This document shows positions 1 to 8,858 of a DNA stretch of 64,000 nt, one piece after another (positions within the stretch are counted from its first letter, which is position 1; the number at the start of each line of letters is the position of its first letter). Below the pieces are notes generated by a model. The model saw only the letters and a list, made by a program, of their open reading frames with translations. It was not told where the DNA came from and ran no database searches. The stretch is from Alphaproteobacteria bacterium (lineage in GTDB: Bacteria > Pseudomonadota > Alphaproteobacteria > Rhizobiales > GCA-2746425). The position numbers were made by a program, and so were the translations under genes. The stretch lies in assembly GCA_024743215.1 (NCBI GenBank), contig JANSWZ010000001.1, forward strand, positions 682,001 through 746,000, read 5' to 3'.

Positions 1-1267
1 TTACGGGGTTGATGCGGAAGTCGGGATGAAGCTTGCAGGATTTCAGATTGATCCTGAATCGAACCGGCTTCACGAGTTACGGCTATATGGCGGTGGCTTC
101 TGGTTTTCGTCTGATGATGCGGCGGAAGACATTGCGGGGCCTGCTGCCCGTCTGGAATATCGTATTGAAAATATCTCCTCCATTCTCCCCGGCAGTCGTC
201 TGACCGTTGAAAGTGAATTCTCTTACGATGACGTTCGCGAGGAACGCTGGGAAGTCGGCGCACGCTTCAGAATTCCCTTCGGTGGATCAGACGGGGAACT
301 CAGCCCTCTGACCGCGCAGGAACGGCGCATGGCAGACGGACTTGAGCGAGATACGGACATTGTCATTGGTTCCAGCGGCAAAGAGATGGTCGCTGACGCC
401 ACTACCGATGTGGTGTTTGAGAGCGTTGTACAAACAGATGCAACAAGCAACCTTCAAACGACAGCGAACAATGCCGGTTCCGATGTTCTCATCATCGTTG
501 ATGGCAGCGCAGGTGATTACAGCTCTGGAGCTGATGTGCAGGAAGACCAGACCTGGCAGGGCGGTGCCTCAAGCATCATGGTTCGAGGCCTGGAATCCGG
601 GGTGACCGCTTCCTTCACTGCACCAGGTAGCAGGCCGACTGTAAACAACAGTACTTTTTCAACCATAGAGCTTGAGGACAATTCTCATATTGCCGGCTTC
701 AACATCAATGCGGTCAATGCAGCCACAAACTGGACTGCACTGACTGTGGGTAACAATGGCTCTAACCGTGCAGCTACGAACAACACCATTTCTACGCTAG
801 CGGATTCTGCTACTGGTATTTCTCTTGGGAATGGAAATTCTGACATCTATATCTCGGGCAACTCGGTGACACTAGCCGGAGACGCGATCGGGATTTCCAT
901 GTCGGGAACCAATACAGGCATTGTTATCGACAACAATCGTATAAATGCACCAAACGGCAATGGAATTTTTATCGGCATTTTTGATAATGATGTGCGGATC
1001 ACAAACAATGTTGTTTCCAACAGCGGCGACGCTTTCGGACTGCGGATTGATGGTGATGGCACACGAGCTCATATTGCCAATAACCGGTTTGAAGGCGCAT
1101 TTGGGACAGATGTCATAGTGCTGAATGAAACCAACGGTCTTGGCAATATCCTGTCCGGTTCCGGGAACATTTTTGATGGTACGCTCGGTGGTGTCTTCTG
1201 TAATGTTTCCGGCACCCATACGGGTTCAATTGAGTTTGAAGGCAGTGTTGGCAATTGCCCACCTTAA
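1..1267 (+). CDS. Inverse autotransporter-type outer-membrane protein, C-terminal part (5' end outside window)
   Basis: The frame is open from base 2, so the gene is cut by the left edge and the ATG at 26 is probably internal; about 421 residues are visible. The first ~95 residues resemble the last strands of an intimin/invasin-type beta-barrel: alternating strands such as LHELRLYGGGFWF and a closing strand ending in GARFRIPFGG. Residues ~140 to the end are rich in N, G, S and T, with repeated short strands (ISGNSVTL, IVIDNNRINAPNGNGIFI, RITNNVVSNSGDAF). This is the look of a right-handed parallel beta-helix placed after the barrel, the order expected for a type Ve secreted passenger exposed at the surface. 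Family knowledge: such proteins are usually adhesins. The ligand cannot be read from sequence. The passenger ends at a normal TAA with no anchoring tail. Confidence 0.7.
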   Translation, partial: YGVDAEVGMKLAGFQIDPESNRLHELRLYGGGFWFSSDDAAEDIAGPAARLEYRIENISSILPGSRLTVESEFSYDDVREERWEVGARFRIPFGGSDGELSPLTAQERRMADGLERDTDIVIGSSGKEMVADATTDVVFESVVQTDATSNLQTTANNAGSDVLIIVDGSAGDYSSGADVQEDQTWQGGASSIMVRGLESGVTASFTAPGSRPTVNNSTFSTIELEDNSHIAGFNINAVNAATNWTALTVGNNGSNRAATNNTISTLADSATGISLGNGNSDIYISGNSVTLAGDAIGISMSGTNTGIVIDNNRINAPNGNGIFIGIFDNDVRITNNVVSNSGDAFGLRIDGDGTRAHIANNRFEGAFGTDVIVLNETNGLGNILSGSGNIFDGTLGGVFCNVSGTHTGSIEFEGSVGNCPP

Positions 1268-1830
1268 GCAGCAAGTGATGTCTTAGTGGGCGCACTTTGG
1301 AATTCGCTTCACATGGTGTCGCCAAGGCTGAGAACGAACTGTGCCAGAAATATATGCCACTGTTGATGACAGCATAATTGCCGTTTGGGGTGGCGCAGTT
1401 TGGCCGCGCGTCACTTGCAGAAAACACCAAAATGACTTTGCCGAACTGGATACCGGTTTCTCCGTTGGAGATAGGCTCGCCCCAGATCTGTCCACCTCAA
1501 CAACCCATGGCAATGACATGACCAATGTTCAGGGTGCAGTGGCACCGGGTGTTTTGTTCTAAGGTCGAGCATAGGTTCGTTCAACACCTCGATTATGCTG
1601 TTCAACAGGCGTGTTCTGATGGATTCAGTGATATTGGCATTGGTCGCCCGGGTGTCAGGGCATTTGGCGTCTGTTTGCCCGGGGCTACTATCTGACTAAA
1701 GAATGCGAAGTGTGTAGTCTGATTGGTCCATAATGGCAGTCACGATAGTGTCACTTGCCGTTTTGTCTGGTTCCGTTAATCTCGATTTTATTACGAAAAG
1801 CCGAAATAAATCGGTATTAGGGAGGATCAG
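1268..1830. other. Intergenic stretch, no supported gene
   Basis: About 560 bases between the surface protein and the hydrolase. Short frames on both strands (for example a GTG-started frame at 1341-1562) have no recognisable domain and no convincing ribosome-binding site. The last 12 bases carry a strong Shine-Dalgarno (GGAGG at 1821-1825) for the next gene, so its promoter should lie in the AT-rich part around 1730-1810. Confidence 0.5.
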
Positions 1831-2892
1831 ATGAAGCATTTTGCACTTCTATCAACACTTTTTGCAGGCTGTGCGCTGTTCGGCATGACAGGAACGCAGG
1901 CGCAGGCAGCGGGCTGTATGAAGGTAACCTTGACTGGAACACAAGGTGGCCCTCCCGTTTTCAATGGACAGGCGGGCGCCGGAACCCTGGTTCAATTCGG
2001 CGATGAGACGAACAAGTGTTCAGCAGTCAATCTGCAGTTTGATACCGGCCGTGGCACCACTCAGCAGCTCTCCAAATTATCCCTGCCGGTGGGGCGGCTG
2101 AATGCCATATTCCTGTCTCACATGCATTCCGACCACACGGAAGGCCTTGCGGACATGATGCAGTTACGCTGGCACTTTAATTCCGGTGGGCCCAAAGTGG
2201 ATCTGGTTTGCAGCGAAGATGCAAAATCACCCTTGGGTCACATTCTGAGCTGCGGAAAACTCGCAACCCATATCGGAGACGCCTTTATCCAGTCCGGCGA
2301 AATGGCACAGCGACTTGCCGAGAACAAGAAGCGGCTGCCAGGTGGACCGGCCGATCTGATCAATGTGATGAATTTTTCGGCAAAAGGTGAACCGGTTGAG
2401 GTTTGGTCGTTCGGCGATGTCAAAGTGTCAGCCATCAATTCCCGCCACGTTCCAGGCCATGCGTCCTACCGTGTGGATACACCGGCTGGAAGTGTGGTAA
2501 TCGGCGGGGATGCCGGCAATGATACGCCAAAGCCACCGCGTGATACCTCTACGTCGGCACAGGTGGAAAAACTGGCAATGGGCGCTGATATCGTGGTGCA
2601 TTCTACCATTCACCCTGCAATGGGGCCTGACAAGGACAGCGGTTTCCCGCCCCCTATTTACTTTCGGCAGAGCACGGCAACAGATCTTGGTGCTATGGCA
2701 AAACGCACAGGTGCGTCTCATTTGATGCTGACGCATCTCATTCCGCCTATGGGTGCTGCAAGACAAGGCCCATACCCAATTCCCGGTGGGCCATTGACCG
2801 AGACTTCATACACACAGTCCGTGACCGATAGCGGTTATGAGGGAAATGTGGTTGTGGGAACTGATTTGGCCTCTGTCACGCTTACGAAATAG
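1831..2892 (+). CDS. Secreted metallo-beta-lactamase-fold hydrolase
   Basis: A 353-residue protein with a Sec signal peptide (about residues 1-27, cleavage near AQA-AG), so it should act in the periplasm or outside the cell. The metal site shows as HMHSDHTEG (HxHxDH) around residue 96, followed by a later His (SRHVPGHASY) and GGDAG, which supplies the bridging Asp. Its layout (FDTGRGT, SHMHSDHTEGL) is closest to the RNase Z/arylsulfatase-like branch of the fold rather than to class B beta-lactamases; substrate unknown. The start is supported by GGAGG seven bases upstream. A hairpin with T-run at 2927-2961 ends the transcript, so it appears to be a single-gene unit. Confidence 0.8.
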   Translation: MKHFALLSTLFAGCALFGMTGTQAQAAGCMKVTLTGTQGGPPVFNGQAGAGTLVQFGDETNKCSAVNLQFDTGRGTTQQLSKLSLPVGRLNAIFLSHMHSDHTEGLADMMQLRWHFNSGGPKVDLVCSEDAKSPLGHILSCGKLATHIGDAFIQSGEMAQRLAENKKRLPGGPADLINVMNFSAKGEPVEVWSFGDVKVSAINSRHVPGHASYRVDTPAGSVVIGGDAGNDTPKPPRDTSTSAQVEKLAMGADIVVHSTIHPAMGPDKDSGFPPPIYFRQSTATDLGAMAKRTGASHLMLTHLIPPMGAARQGPYPIPGGPLTETSYTQSVTDSGYEGNVVVGTDLASVTLTK

Positions 2893-2926
2893 CCCTTTCA
2901 CGCAGGCAGTCAGAACGCAAAATTTA

Positions 2927-2961
2927 GGCTGAGGACACATAATTGCGTGCCTCAGCCTTTT
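2927..2961 (+). terminator. Rho-independent terminator after the hydrolase gene
   Basis: GGCTGAGG (2927-2934) pairs perfectly with CCTCAGCC (2950-2957) and is followed by a short T-run. It lies across the GTG at 2947 that could otherwise extend fdhD upstream, which argues that fdhD starts further downstream. Confidence 0.7.
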
Positions 2962-3039
2962 CCATCTCTTCCCGCATCTGGTCCTGTCCCCTATATGTTA
3001 AGATCCTTAAAACCGGCGATGCGGACAATTATCACTGCC

Positions 3040-3882
3040 ATGAACGATCTTATTCTATCTCCACAGCCGGATGATCCCAGACTATCAGCCGCCGTAACTG
3101 GTTATGACCAGACCGGGGCTTTGGTCGAAACACGGGTGGTTACCGAGCGTGCACTGACGCTGTATCTGAACCGCCAGGAAATTGTTACCATGATGACGAT
3201 TGGTGACCATCCCGACCTTTTGGCCGTGGGCTATCTGGAAAACCAGAACATGCTGGAAGCCGATAACCCAATCACAAAAGTTGACTATGATGATGATCTG
3301 GGTGTCGTCGTTGTGCGCACCGAACGGGAAACCAATTATGAGGAAAAACTGAAGAAAAAAATCCGGACATCAGGCTGCGCACAGGGAACTGTGTTTGGTG
3401 ATGTCATGGATAGTTTTGAAGGTGTTGCTCTGTCTGATTCTGCGGTGCTTTCAACGGCTTCCCTCCAAAAGCTTTTGAAGAGAATAAACACGATGCCGTC
3501 GCTATATCTGACCGCTGGTGCGATCCATGGCTGCGTTCTGGCGCAGGGAGACCAGCCATTGGTTTATATGGAGGATGTCGGACGCCACAACGCAGTGGAT
3601 AAAATTGCTGGCTGGATGCGACTGAACGACTGTGATCCTACAGACAAGATTTTCTACACAACCGGACGTCTGACTTCCGAGATGGTTATCAAATGCGTGA
3701 TGATGGGAATACCCATTCTGGTGTCACGCTCTGGCTTCACTGCCTGGGGCGTGGATCTGGCGAGGAATGCCGGACTGACCCTGGTTGGGCGGGCGCGCGG
3801 CGCACGCTTTATGGTGTTGGCAGGCCAGGACCGGGTAGCCTTTGACAATGATCAGTCAGAAGAAACAGCAAATGACAAATGA
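3040..3882 (+). CDS. fdhD: FdhD-family formate dehydrogenase accessory sulfurtransferase
   Basis: FdhD moves sulfur from the IscS cysteine desulfurase to the molybdenum bis-MGD cofactor of formate dehydrogenase in the cytoplasm. Conserved FdhD blocks are clear: ALTLYLNRQEIVTMMTIG near the N-terminus, YMEDVGRHNAVDKI in the middle and GRLTSEMV...SRSGFTAWG near the end. The E. coli protein has a CxxC active loop; here the equivalent loop reads TSGCAQGTVFGD with a single Cys. The start is uncertain: GTG 2947 falls inside the upstream terminator, and ATGs at 2995, 3019 and 3040 are all possible. 3040 gives 280 residues, close to the family size. It is first gene of a molybdopterin operon and overlaps mobA by 11 bases. 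No formate dehydrogenase genes are in the window. Confidence 0.88.
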   Translation: MNDLILSPQPDDPRLSAAVTGYDQTGALVETRVVTERALTLYLNRQEIVTMMTIGDHPDLLAVGYLENQNMLEADNPITKVDYDDDLGVVVVRTERETNYEEKLKKKIRTSGCAQGTVFGDVMDSFEGVALSDSAVLSTASLQKLLKRINTMPSLYLTAGAIHGCVLAQGDQPLVYMEDVGRHNAVDKIAGWMRLNDCDPTDKIFYTTGRLTSEMVIKCVMMGIPILVSRSGFTAWGVDLARNAGLTLVGRARGARFMVLAGQDRVAFDNDQSEETANDK

Positions 3883-4516
3883 AACCCGGATACTTGGCTC
3901 CCGGATACTGGGTGTTGTACTTGCCGGCGGGCAATCCAGGCGCATGGGATCGATCGACAAGACACTGATGCCGCTTTGTGGTGTCCCCATGGTGACACGT
4001 GTTCTCCACCGACTGCGCCCTCAGGTCGATGCCACCATAGTCAACACCAATGCGGAGATGAGCCAGTTCAGCCACCTTGGCGTTCCGGTACTTGGCGACA
4101 CTGTTGCAGGTTATGCAGGACCATTAGCGGGCATTCTGACTGCAATGGAATATGGCGAACAAAATGGTTTTCAGCATGTCTGCAGCGTGGCGGCAGATAC
4201 GCCGTTCTTCCCGTCTGATTTTGTGAAAAAGCTGACTGATGCAGGAAAACGGGATATCGTCCTGGCGGGGTCTGGCGGGTTTCGTCAACCAACCTTTGGA
4301 CTTTGGTCCGTCGAGCTATCAAATCCATTGCGTGACTTTCTGACACAGGGTGAAGAGCGAAAAATCATGCGTTTTGTTCAAATGCACAATTGGAGCCTTG
4401 TGGAATTTGACATAGGCCTGAACGATCGGGCAGACCCGTTCTTCAATGTAAATACACCGGATGATATGAAACTGGCTGAGCAATATTTGAATGATGGTGA
4501 GGCCGAACATGCCTGA
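3872..4516 (+). CDS. mobA: Molybdenum cofactor guanylyltransferase MobA
   Basis: Adds GMP from GTP to Mo-molybdopterin to make the MGD form of the cofactor. The N-terminal nucleotide-binding signature is present (GVVLAGGQSRRMG followed by DKTLMPLCG), as are the GPLAG and AADTPFFP blocks of the MobA nucleotidyltransferase fold and the closing NVNTPDDM. The ATG at 3872 (214 residues) puts the signature about 17 residues in, as is usual; a TTG at 3842 and ATG at 3848 would only add an unconserved tail. It overlaps both neighbours, so translational coupling with fdhD and mobB is likely. Confidence 0.92.
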   Translation: MTNETRILGSRILGVVLAGGQSRRMGSIDKTLMPLCGVPMVTRVLHRLRPQVDATIVNTNAEMSQFSHLGVPVLGDTVAGYAGPLAGILTAMEYGEQNGFQHVCSVAADTPFFPSDFVKKLTDAGKRDIVLAGSGGFRQPTFGLWSVELSNPLRDFLTQGEERKIMRFVQMHNWSLVEFDIGLNDRADPFFNVNTPDDMKLAEQYLNDGEAEHA

Positions 4517-5051
4517 GCAAAATCCGGTCTTTGGCGTAACCGGCTGGAAAAATTCCGGGAAGACTACATTGGTCAGCAGACTTGTCGCTGAAATTACAGC
4601 ACGTGGCTTCTTTGTATCGACCGTGAAACATGCACATCATAATTTTGATATTGATCAAAAGGGGCGTGACTCTTACGCTCACCGTGAAGCTGGCGCACAG
4701 GAAGTGGCTCTGGTTTCCGGCCGTCGATGGGCATTGATGCATGAATTGCGCGGGGATGAGGAACCTTCTCTCGACGAGGTTCTTGCAAAGCTCTCGCCTT
4801 GCGATCTTGTTATTGTTGAAGGCTATAAGCGAGAGACGCATCCCAAGATCGAGGCGCGGCGTGTTGGTTCCAAATCAGACCGCCCGCTCGCGCCAGATGA
4901 TCCGAGCATTGTCGCCATTGCCTGCGATACAGCTCTGGTTGGCGAGTCCCTGCCCGTTTTCGACATCGATAACATAACCAGCATTGCGGATTTCGCACTG
5001 AAGCAGAGTGGGTTGCCCATGCGGAAATCGAGCGATCGCGCGGTTTCATGA
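4509..5051 (+). CDS. mobB: Molybdopterin-guanine dinucleotide biosynthesis adaptor MobB
   Basis: A small P-loop GTPase that assists MobA in MGD formation. The Walker A motif is GWKNSGKTTL near residue 12, followed by the MobB blocks STVKHAHHNFDIDQKG and HREAGAQEVALVS, and the LVIVEGYKRE segment that matches the Walker B region. Start ATG 4509 overlaps the mobA stop by eight bases and gives 180 residues; the ATG at 4491 would add MMVRPN, which is not typical. It ends in an ATGA overlap with moeA. Confidence 0.9.
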   Translation: MPEQNPVFGVTGWKNSGKTTLVSRLVAEITARGFFVSTVKHAHHNFDIDQKGRDSYAHREAGAQEVALVSGRRWALMHELRGDEEPSLDEVLAKLSPCDLVIVEGYKRETHPKIEARRVGSKSDRPLAPDDPSIVAIACDTALVGESLPVFDIDNITSIADFALKQSGLPMRKSSDRAVS

Positions 5052-6340
5052 GCAAACCCCGCAAGCTCCTGAATGATTGCTTTTTGCACGACAAGGACCG
5101 ACTGCGTCATGACGATGTTCTTGCTCTTATTCAAAAGAACATGGGCACGATTGTAGCTTCCGAAACGGTCCCTTTAGCGGCGGCAAATGGTCGTATTCTG
5201 GCAGAACCGGTTGTGGCGCCGCGCAACGTGCCTTTGTCGGATAATGCTGCTGTTGACGGCTATGCATTCCGACACGCAGATTTTGACGATGTTGGCGGCT
5301 GGTTTGAAGTGGCCGACAGAATTGCCGCTGGACACGCGCGCACCACCCCGATGCCAAAACAGACGGCTGCTCGAATATTCACAGGCGCAGCAATGCCTGC
5401 GGGCCTCGATTCAATTGCCATGCAGGAGGATTGTGAACCCCATATCCAGCATGACCGTCCCTATGTGGCCATTCCGCCAGGATTGAAACCGGGGGCCAAT
5501 TGTCGCAAATCCGGAGAGGATGTTCTGGCAGGCACAACGGTTTTAGTGCCCGGAGAAAGACTACTTCCTCAGGACATTGCAGCCATTGCATCATTGGGTG
5601 TTTCCCACGTCGTCGTGTTTGAGAAACTCAAAGTGGCGCTCATTTCCACGGGTGACGAATTGTTACGTCCCGCGATGGGGACGATGCCTGATCCCGGTCA
5701 GGTCTTTGATTCCAATTCCTTCATGTTGACAGGCCTGTTGGAAACCGTGCCCGTGGATGTAACCGATTTTGGCGTGCTTGCCGACGATGCGGAGTTGATC
5801 CGTGGCACCTTGTCAGATGCGGCAGCTAATTTTGATATCATCCTGACGTCAGGTGGTGCGAGCCGCGGGGATGAAGATCATGTAATCGCGGCTCTTGATG
5901 AGTTGGGCCAGCGCCATCTTTGGCAACTCGCCATCAAGCCTGGTCGTCCCATGACCATGGGGCAGATTGATGATTGTGTCTTTGTCGGCCTGCCCGGCAA
6001 CCCTGTGGCGGCCTTTGTCTGTTTTCTACTCTATGTACGCCAGATTATTCTGCGGCTTCAGGGCAGTGCATGGAAATTGCCCGTCCGTTTTCCCGTCACC
6101 GCCAATTTTGGAATTGATAAAAAGAAACCCGATCGGCGTGAGTTTTTGCGTGGAATTCTGGGACAAACCGAAAAAGGTGCGCTCAGCGTTACGAAATTTG
6201 ACCGGGATGGCTCCGGCCTTATCACCGGACTGCGAGAAGCCGATGGTCTCATTGAAATAGCTGAGGCCGCGACCAGCCTGCATCCAGGTGAAATGGTCGA
6301 CTTCATTCCGTTTTCAGAGTTTGGGCTCACGCCCCGCTAA
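5048..6340 (+). CDS. moeA: Molybdopterin molybdenumtransferase MoeA
   Basis: Inserts molybdenum into adenylylated molybdopterin. All MoeA domains are visible over 430 residues: the N-terminal linker domain with PLSDNAAVDGYAF, the IFTGAAMPAG and QEDC blocks, the MogA-like domain with ISTGDEL, DSNSFML and LTSGGASRGDED, then KPGRPMTMG and GLPGNPVAAFVCF, and the C-terminal beta-barrel domain. The start ATG shares the ATGA with the mobB stop. Last gene of the fdhD-mobA-mobB-moeA run; the order suggests the operon serves bis-MGD enzymes such as formate dehydrogenase. Confidence 0.94.
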   Translation: MSKPRKLLNDCFLHDKDRLRHDDVLALIQKNMGTIVASETVPLAAANGRILAEPVVAPRNVPLSDNAAVDGYAFRHADFDDVGGWFEVADRIAAGHARTTPMPKQTAARIFTGAAMPAGLDSIAMQEDCEPHIQHDRPYVAIPPGLKPGANCRKSGEDVLAGTTVLVPGERLLPQDIAAIASLGVSHVVVFEKLKVALISTGDELLRPAMGTMPDPGQVFDSNSFMLTGLLETVPVDVTDFGVLADDAELIRGTLSDAAANFDIILTSGGASRGDEDHVIAALDELGQRHLWQLAIKPGRPMTMGQIDDCVFVGLPGNPVAAFVCFLLYVRQIILRLQGSAWKLPVRFPVTANFGIDKKKPDRREFLRGILGQTEKGALSVTKFDRDGSGLITGLREADGLIEIAEAATSLHPGEMVDFIPFSEFGLTPR

Positions 6341-6451
6341 GTGCAATTCCTGATTGCAGAACGAGCGATCTCCTGACCCAAACTTGACAAGGGATGGAAA
6401 GGGCTAGATTTAGCACTGATATTTCAATTCATGAGACTGGAGACTTGAACA

Positions 6452-7327
6452 ATGGCAAAAGTTGCGTTTATCGGCCTTGGCGTCATGGGATACCCCATGG
6501 CGGGTCATTTGAAGACTAAAGGCGGGCATGATGTCACTGTTTATAACCGGACAGCTGCCAAGTCCGAAAAATGGGCAGCAGAGTTCGGCGGAGCGTCTGC
6601 TGCAACTCCTCGTGAAGCCGCCGCAGATTGTGATTTTGTCTTTTGCTGCGTTGGCAATGATGACGACCTACGCTCAGTCACCATTGGGACCGATGGTGCT
6701 TTTGCCGCGATGAAACCCGGGGCCATCTTTGTCGACAACACCACTGCCTCTGCAGAAGTTGCCCGGGAATTACGGAGCGCAGCAGACGCCAAGGGTTTCG
6801 GCTTTCTTGATGCACCGGTCTCGGGTGGTCAGGCAGGCGCAGAGAATGGTGTTCTGACAGTAATGGTTGGTGGTGATGCTGCGATTTTTGAGCGCGCAGA
6901 GCCTGTGATTGCATCCTACGCCCGCATGGTTGGCCTGATGGGGCCGACAGGAGCCGGACAATTGACAAAAATGGTCAATCAGATTTGCATTGCCGGGTTG
7001 GTCCAAGGCCTGTCGGAAGGTATCCAGTTTGGGCAGAATGCCGGGCTTGATATGGAGGCTGTCATTGGCGTTATTTCAAAGGGTGCAGCTGGCTCCTGGC
7101 AGATGGAAAATCGCCACAAAACCATGATTGCGGGCGACTATGAACATGGCTTTGCAGTGGATTGGATGCGCAAGGATTTGGATATTGTTCTGGCTGAAGC
7201 GCGGGTAAATGGTTCCAACTTGCCGGTTACAGCGCTTGTTGATCAATTTTATGCGCAGGTGCAGGCGATGGGCGGCAACCGCTGGGACACATCTGCCTTG
7301 TTGGCACGGCTTAAAACTAAGGCCTGA
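6452..7327 (+). CDS. NAD(P)-dependent beta-hydroxyacid dehydrogenase (3-hydroxyisobutyrate dehydrogenase family)
   Basis: A 291-residue cytoplasmic reductase. Rossmann motif GLGVMGYPMAGHL at residues 8-20; substrate loop DAPVSGGQAGAENG (the DxPVSGG signature) around residue 121; catalytic Lys in GAGQLTKMVNQI around residue 173. These are the marks of the 3-hydroxyisobutyrate/tartronate semialdehyde reductase family. Neighbours do not reveal the substrate: the Moco operon ends 110 bases upstream and an unrecognised gene follows. Assignment to family is firm, substrate open. Confidence 0.88.
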   Translation: MAKVAFIGLGVMGYPMAGHLKTKGGHDVTVYNRTAAKSEKWAAEFGGASAATPREAAADCDFVFCCVGNDDDLRSVTIGTDGAFAAMKPGAIFVDNTTASAEVARELRSAADAKGFGFLDAPVSGGQAGAENGVLTVMVGGDAAIFERAEPVIASYARMVGLMGPTGAGQLTKMVNQICIAGLVQGLSEGIQFGQNAGLDMEAVIGVISKGAAGSWQMENRHKTMIAGDYEHGFAVDWMRKDLDIVLAEARVNGSNLPVTALVDQFYAQVQAMGGNRWDTSALLARLKTKA

Positions 7328-7451
7328 ACCGACCAGGGCTGGCACTGATCTGATACGTATTGCCGCAAGGCCCCCGCTCTACTAACCTTTCAACGTGCTG
7401 CGAATCATTGGTTTTCAGCACGTTGGGGAACGAGCCGACGGGGCAAGACAT

Positions 7452-8693
7452 ATGTCTGATGGTAGATCAAATGCGACAGAGCGCCAGAAAAGAGCGTTTG
7501 GGCTGCTTTTGCGTCGCCTCAGCGAGAATGCGGGTCTTTCGCAGGAACAAAACGTGCTGCGCGACCAACTGTATCAACTGGCCGCGGCTGGTCAGTTTGA
7601 GCAGGCTTTTGATATCAACCATCGATTGTTGCTGGAAATCGGCAATGCGCATAGCGCTGCGGAGGGCAAGACCGAGAGCCATGAGCAAAACACTGTGGAA
7701 CCGCCTGCCCGCTTTTTAAGCCGTCTTTTCAAACGCCGCCAGGTGACTGGCCCTGACATTCCCGCCGTCGTGCAAAGCCGGGAACGTCAATTGACAACCC
7801 TTGCGCTTGATCGGGCGGTGCTTTTGGGCATGTCTGGCCAACCCGGCGAAGCAAATGGACTGCTGGACAAGCTGATGGATGCGCGCGGTATTGATCCGGG
7901 CAATCACATTGCGGAGGACATTTTTGAAGCGGCGTTAGGCCTTGCCGACCTTTCCGGCAGCGATGAGCGTCGTCAGCAGATTTTGCGCGCCAGAATGGCT
8001 TTCCATTTTGACCTTGCTCTTGAATTTGGCGATGACGAGAAATTGAATACGGCCTTGCAGGCTGGCGAAGCATTACATTGTGATCTGGCTGGTTTGGATG
8101 ATGTAAATGATCAACCTGATGCCATCTGGACCAATGCAAACATGATGCGCCTGTTTGGACAAAGGCATGAACGCACTGAATTGTTGCGCGGAGCCTCTGA
8201 CCTGTTGACGAGGGCCGCTCAAATATTGCGCAAGAGTGGAAAAATCCAAGCCAGCTATGACATGGTATTGGAGCAGCTGGACGCTGAAGTCTCATTGGCC
8301 AGCCTGATGGGTGACACATCTGAACTGTCATCAATTTCCAACCGGCTTCGTGATATCGTCGATTTACCTGATACCATGATTACAACCGAGACCCGTGGCC
8401 AAGCTCGATACGCATTGGGATTGTGCCTGGCCAAACAGGCAGACATAGATGGCAAGATAGTCACCCTGCGTAAGTCATTCGGATATTTTGAATCCGCGGC
8501 AAAACAGTTTGCAGACATTGGCTTGGAGGCGCGGGAACTAAAGTCACTTCGCGACCTTGCAATGGCCAAACTGACGGCGGCAGAATTGCTGGCACTCAAC
8601 AACGACAGTTTGGATACGGACCTTATTCTGGCAAAGCGCTACAACGCCGAAGCCGAACAGCTGCAGCAGCAATTGTCTGCACGGCTGGGTTGA
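7452..8693 (+). CDS. Unrecognised alpha-helical cytoplasmic protein
   Basis: I do not recognise a family. The product (413 residues from ATG 7452; a GTG at 7395 would add 19) has no signal peptide or membrane segment. It is almost wholly predicted helix, with TPR-like spacing of Ala/Leu-rich helices from about residue 120 on (FEAALGLADLSGSDERRQQ, ASYDMVLEQLDAEVSLASLM, ETRGQARYALGLCLAKQAD). A basic proline-containing linker (RFLSRLFKRRQVTGP) lies near residue 85. It could be a solenoid scaffold. Codon use resembles its neighbours, and nothing in the context assigns a role. Confidence 0.65.
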   Translation: MSDGRSNATERQKRAFGLLLRRLSENAGLSQEQNVLRDQLYQLAAAGQFEQAFDINHRLLLEIGNAHSAAEGKTESHEQNTVEPPARFLSRLFKRRQVTGPDIPAVVQSRERQLTTLALDRAVLLGMSGQPGEANGLLDKLMDARGIDPGNHIAEDIFEAALGLADLSGSDERRQQILRARMAFHFDLALEFGDDEKLNTALQAGEALHCDLAGLDDVNDQPDAIWTNANMMRLFGQRHERTELLRGASDLLTRAAQILRKSGKIQASYDMVLEQLDAEVSLASLMGDTSELSSISNRLRDIVDLPDTMITTETRGQARYALGLCLAKQADIDGKIVTLRKSFGYFESAAKQFADIGLEARELKSLRDLAMAKLTAAELLALNNDSLDTDLILAKRYNAEAEQLQQQLSARLG

Positions 8694-8858
8694 CCTGACG
8701 TTCCACTTTTCTGCTGAGTGGCGCGCAGGCAGTCCAAATGCCCATGGACAGACTGCAGCGGGACTTTCATGACCGCAAGTTACCCTTGAAACCGACAACA
8801 GGTTCCACGGCACGAAGATGGGCGCGCTGTCAGGTCCAGCGCCGACAGGGTTGTCCGT

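Noticed and set aside
1341-1562. Small GTG-started frame after the surface-protein gene
   Set aside because: No ribosome-binding site, no domain and no conservation cue.
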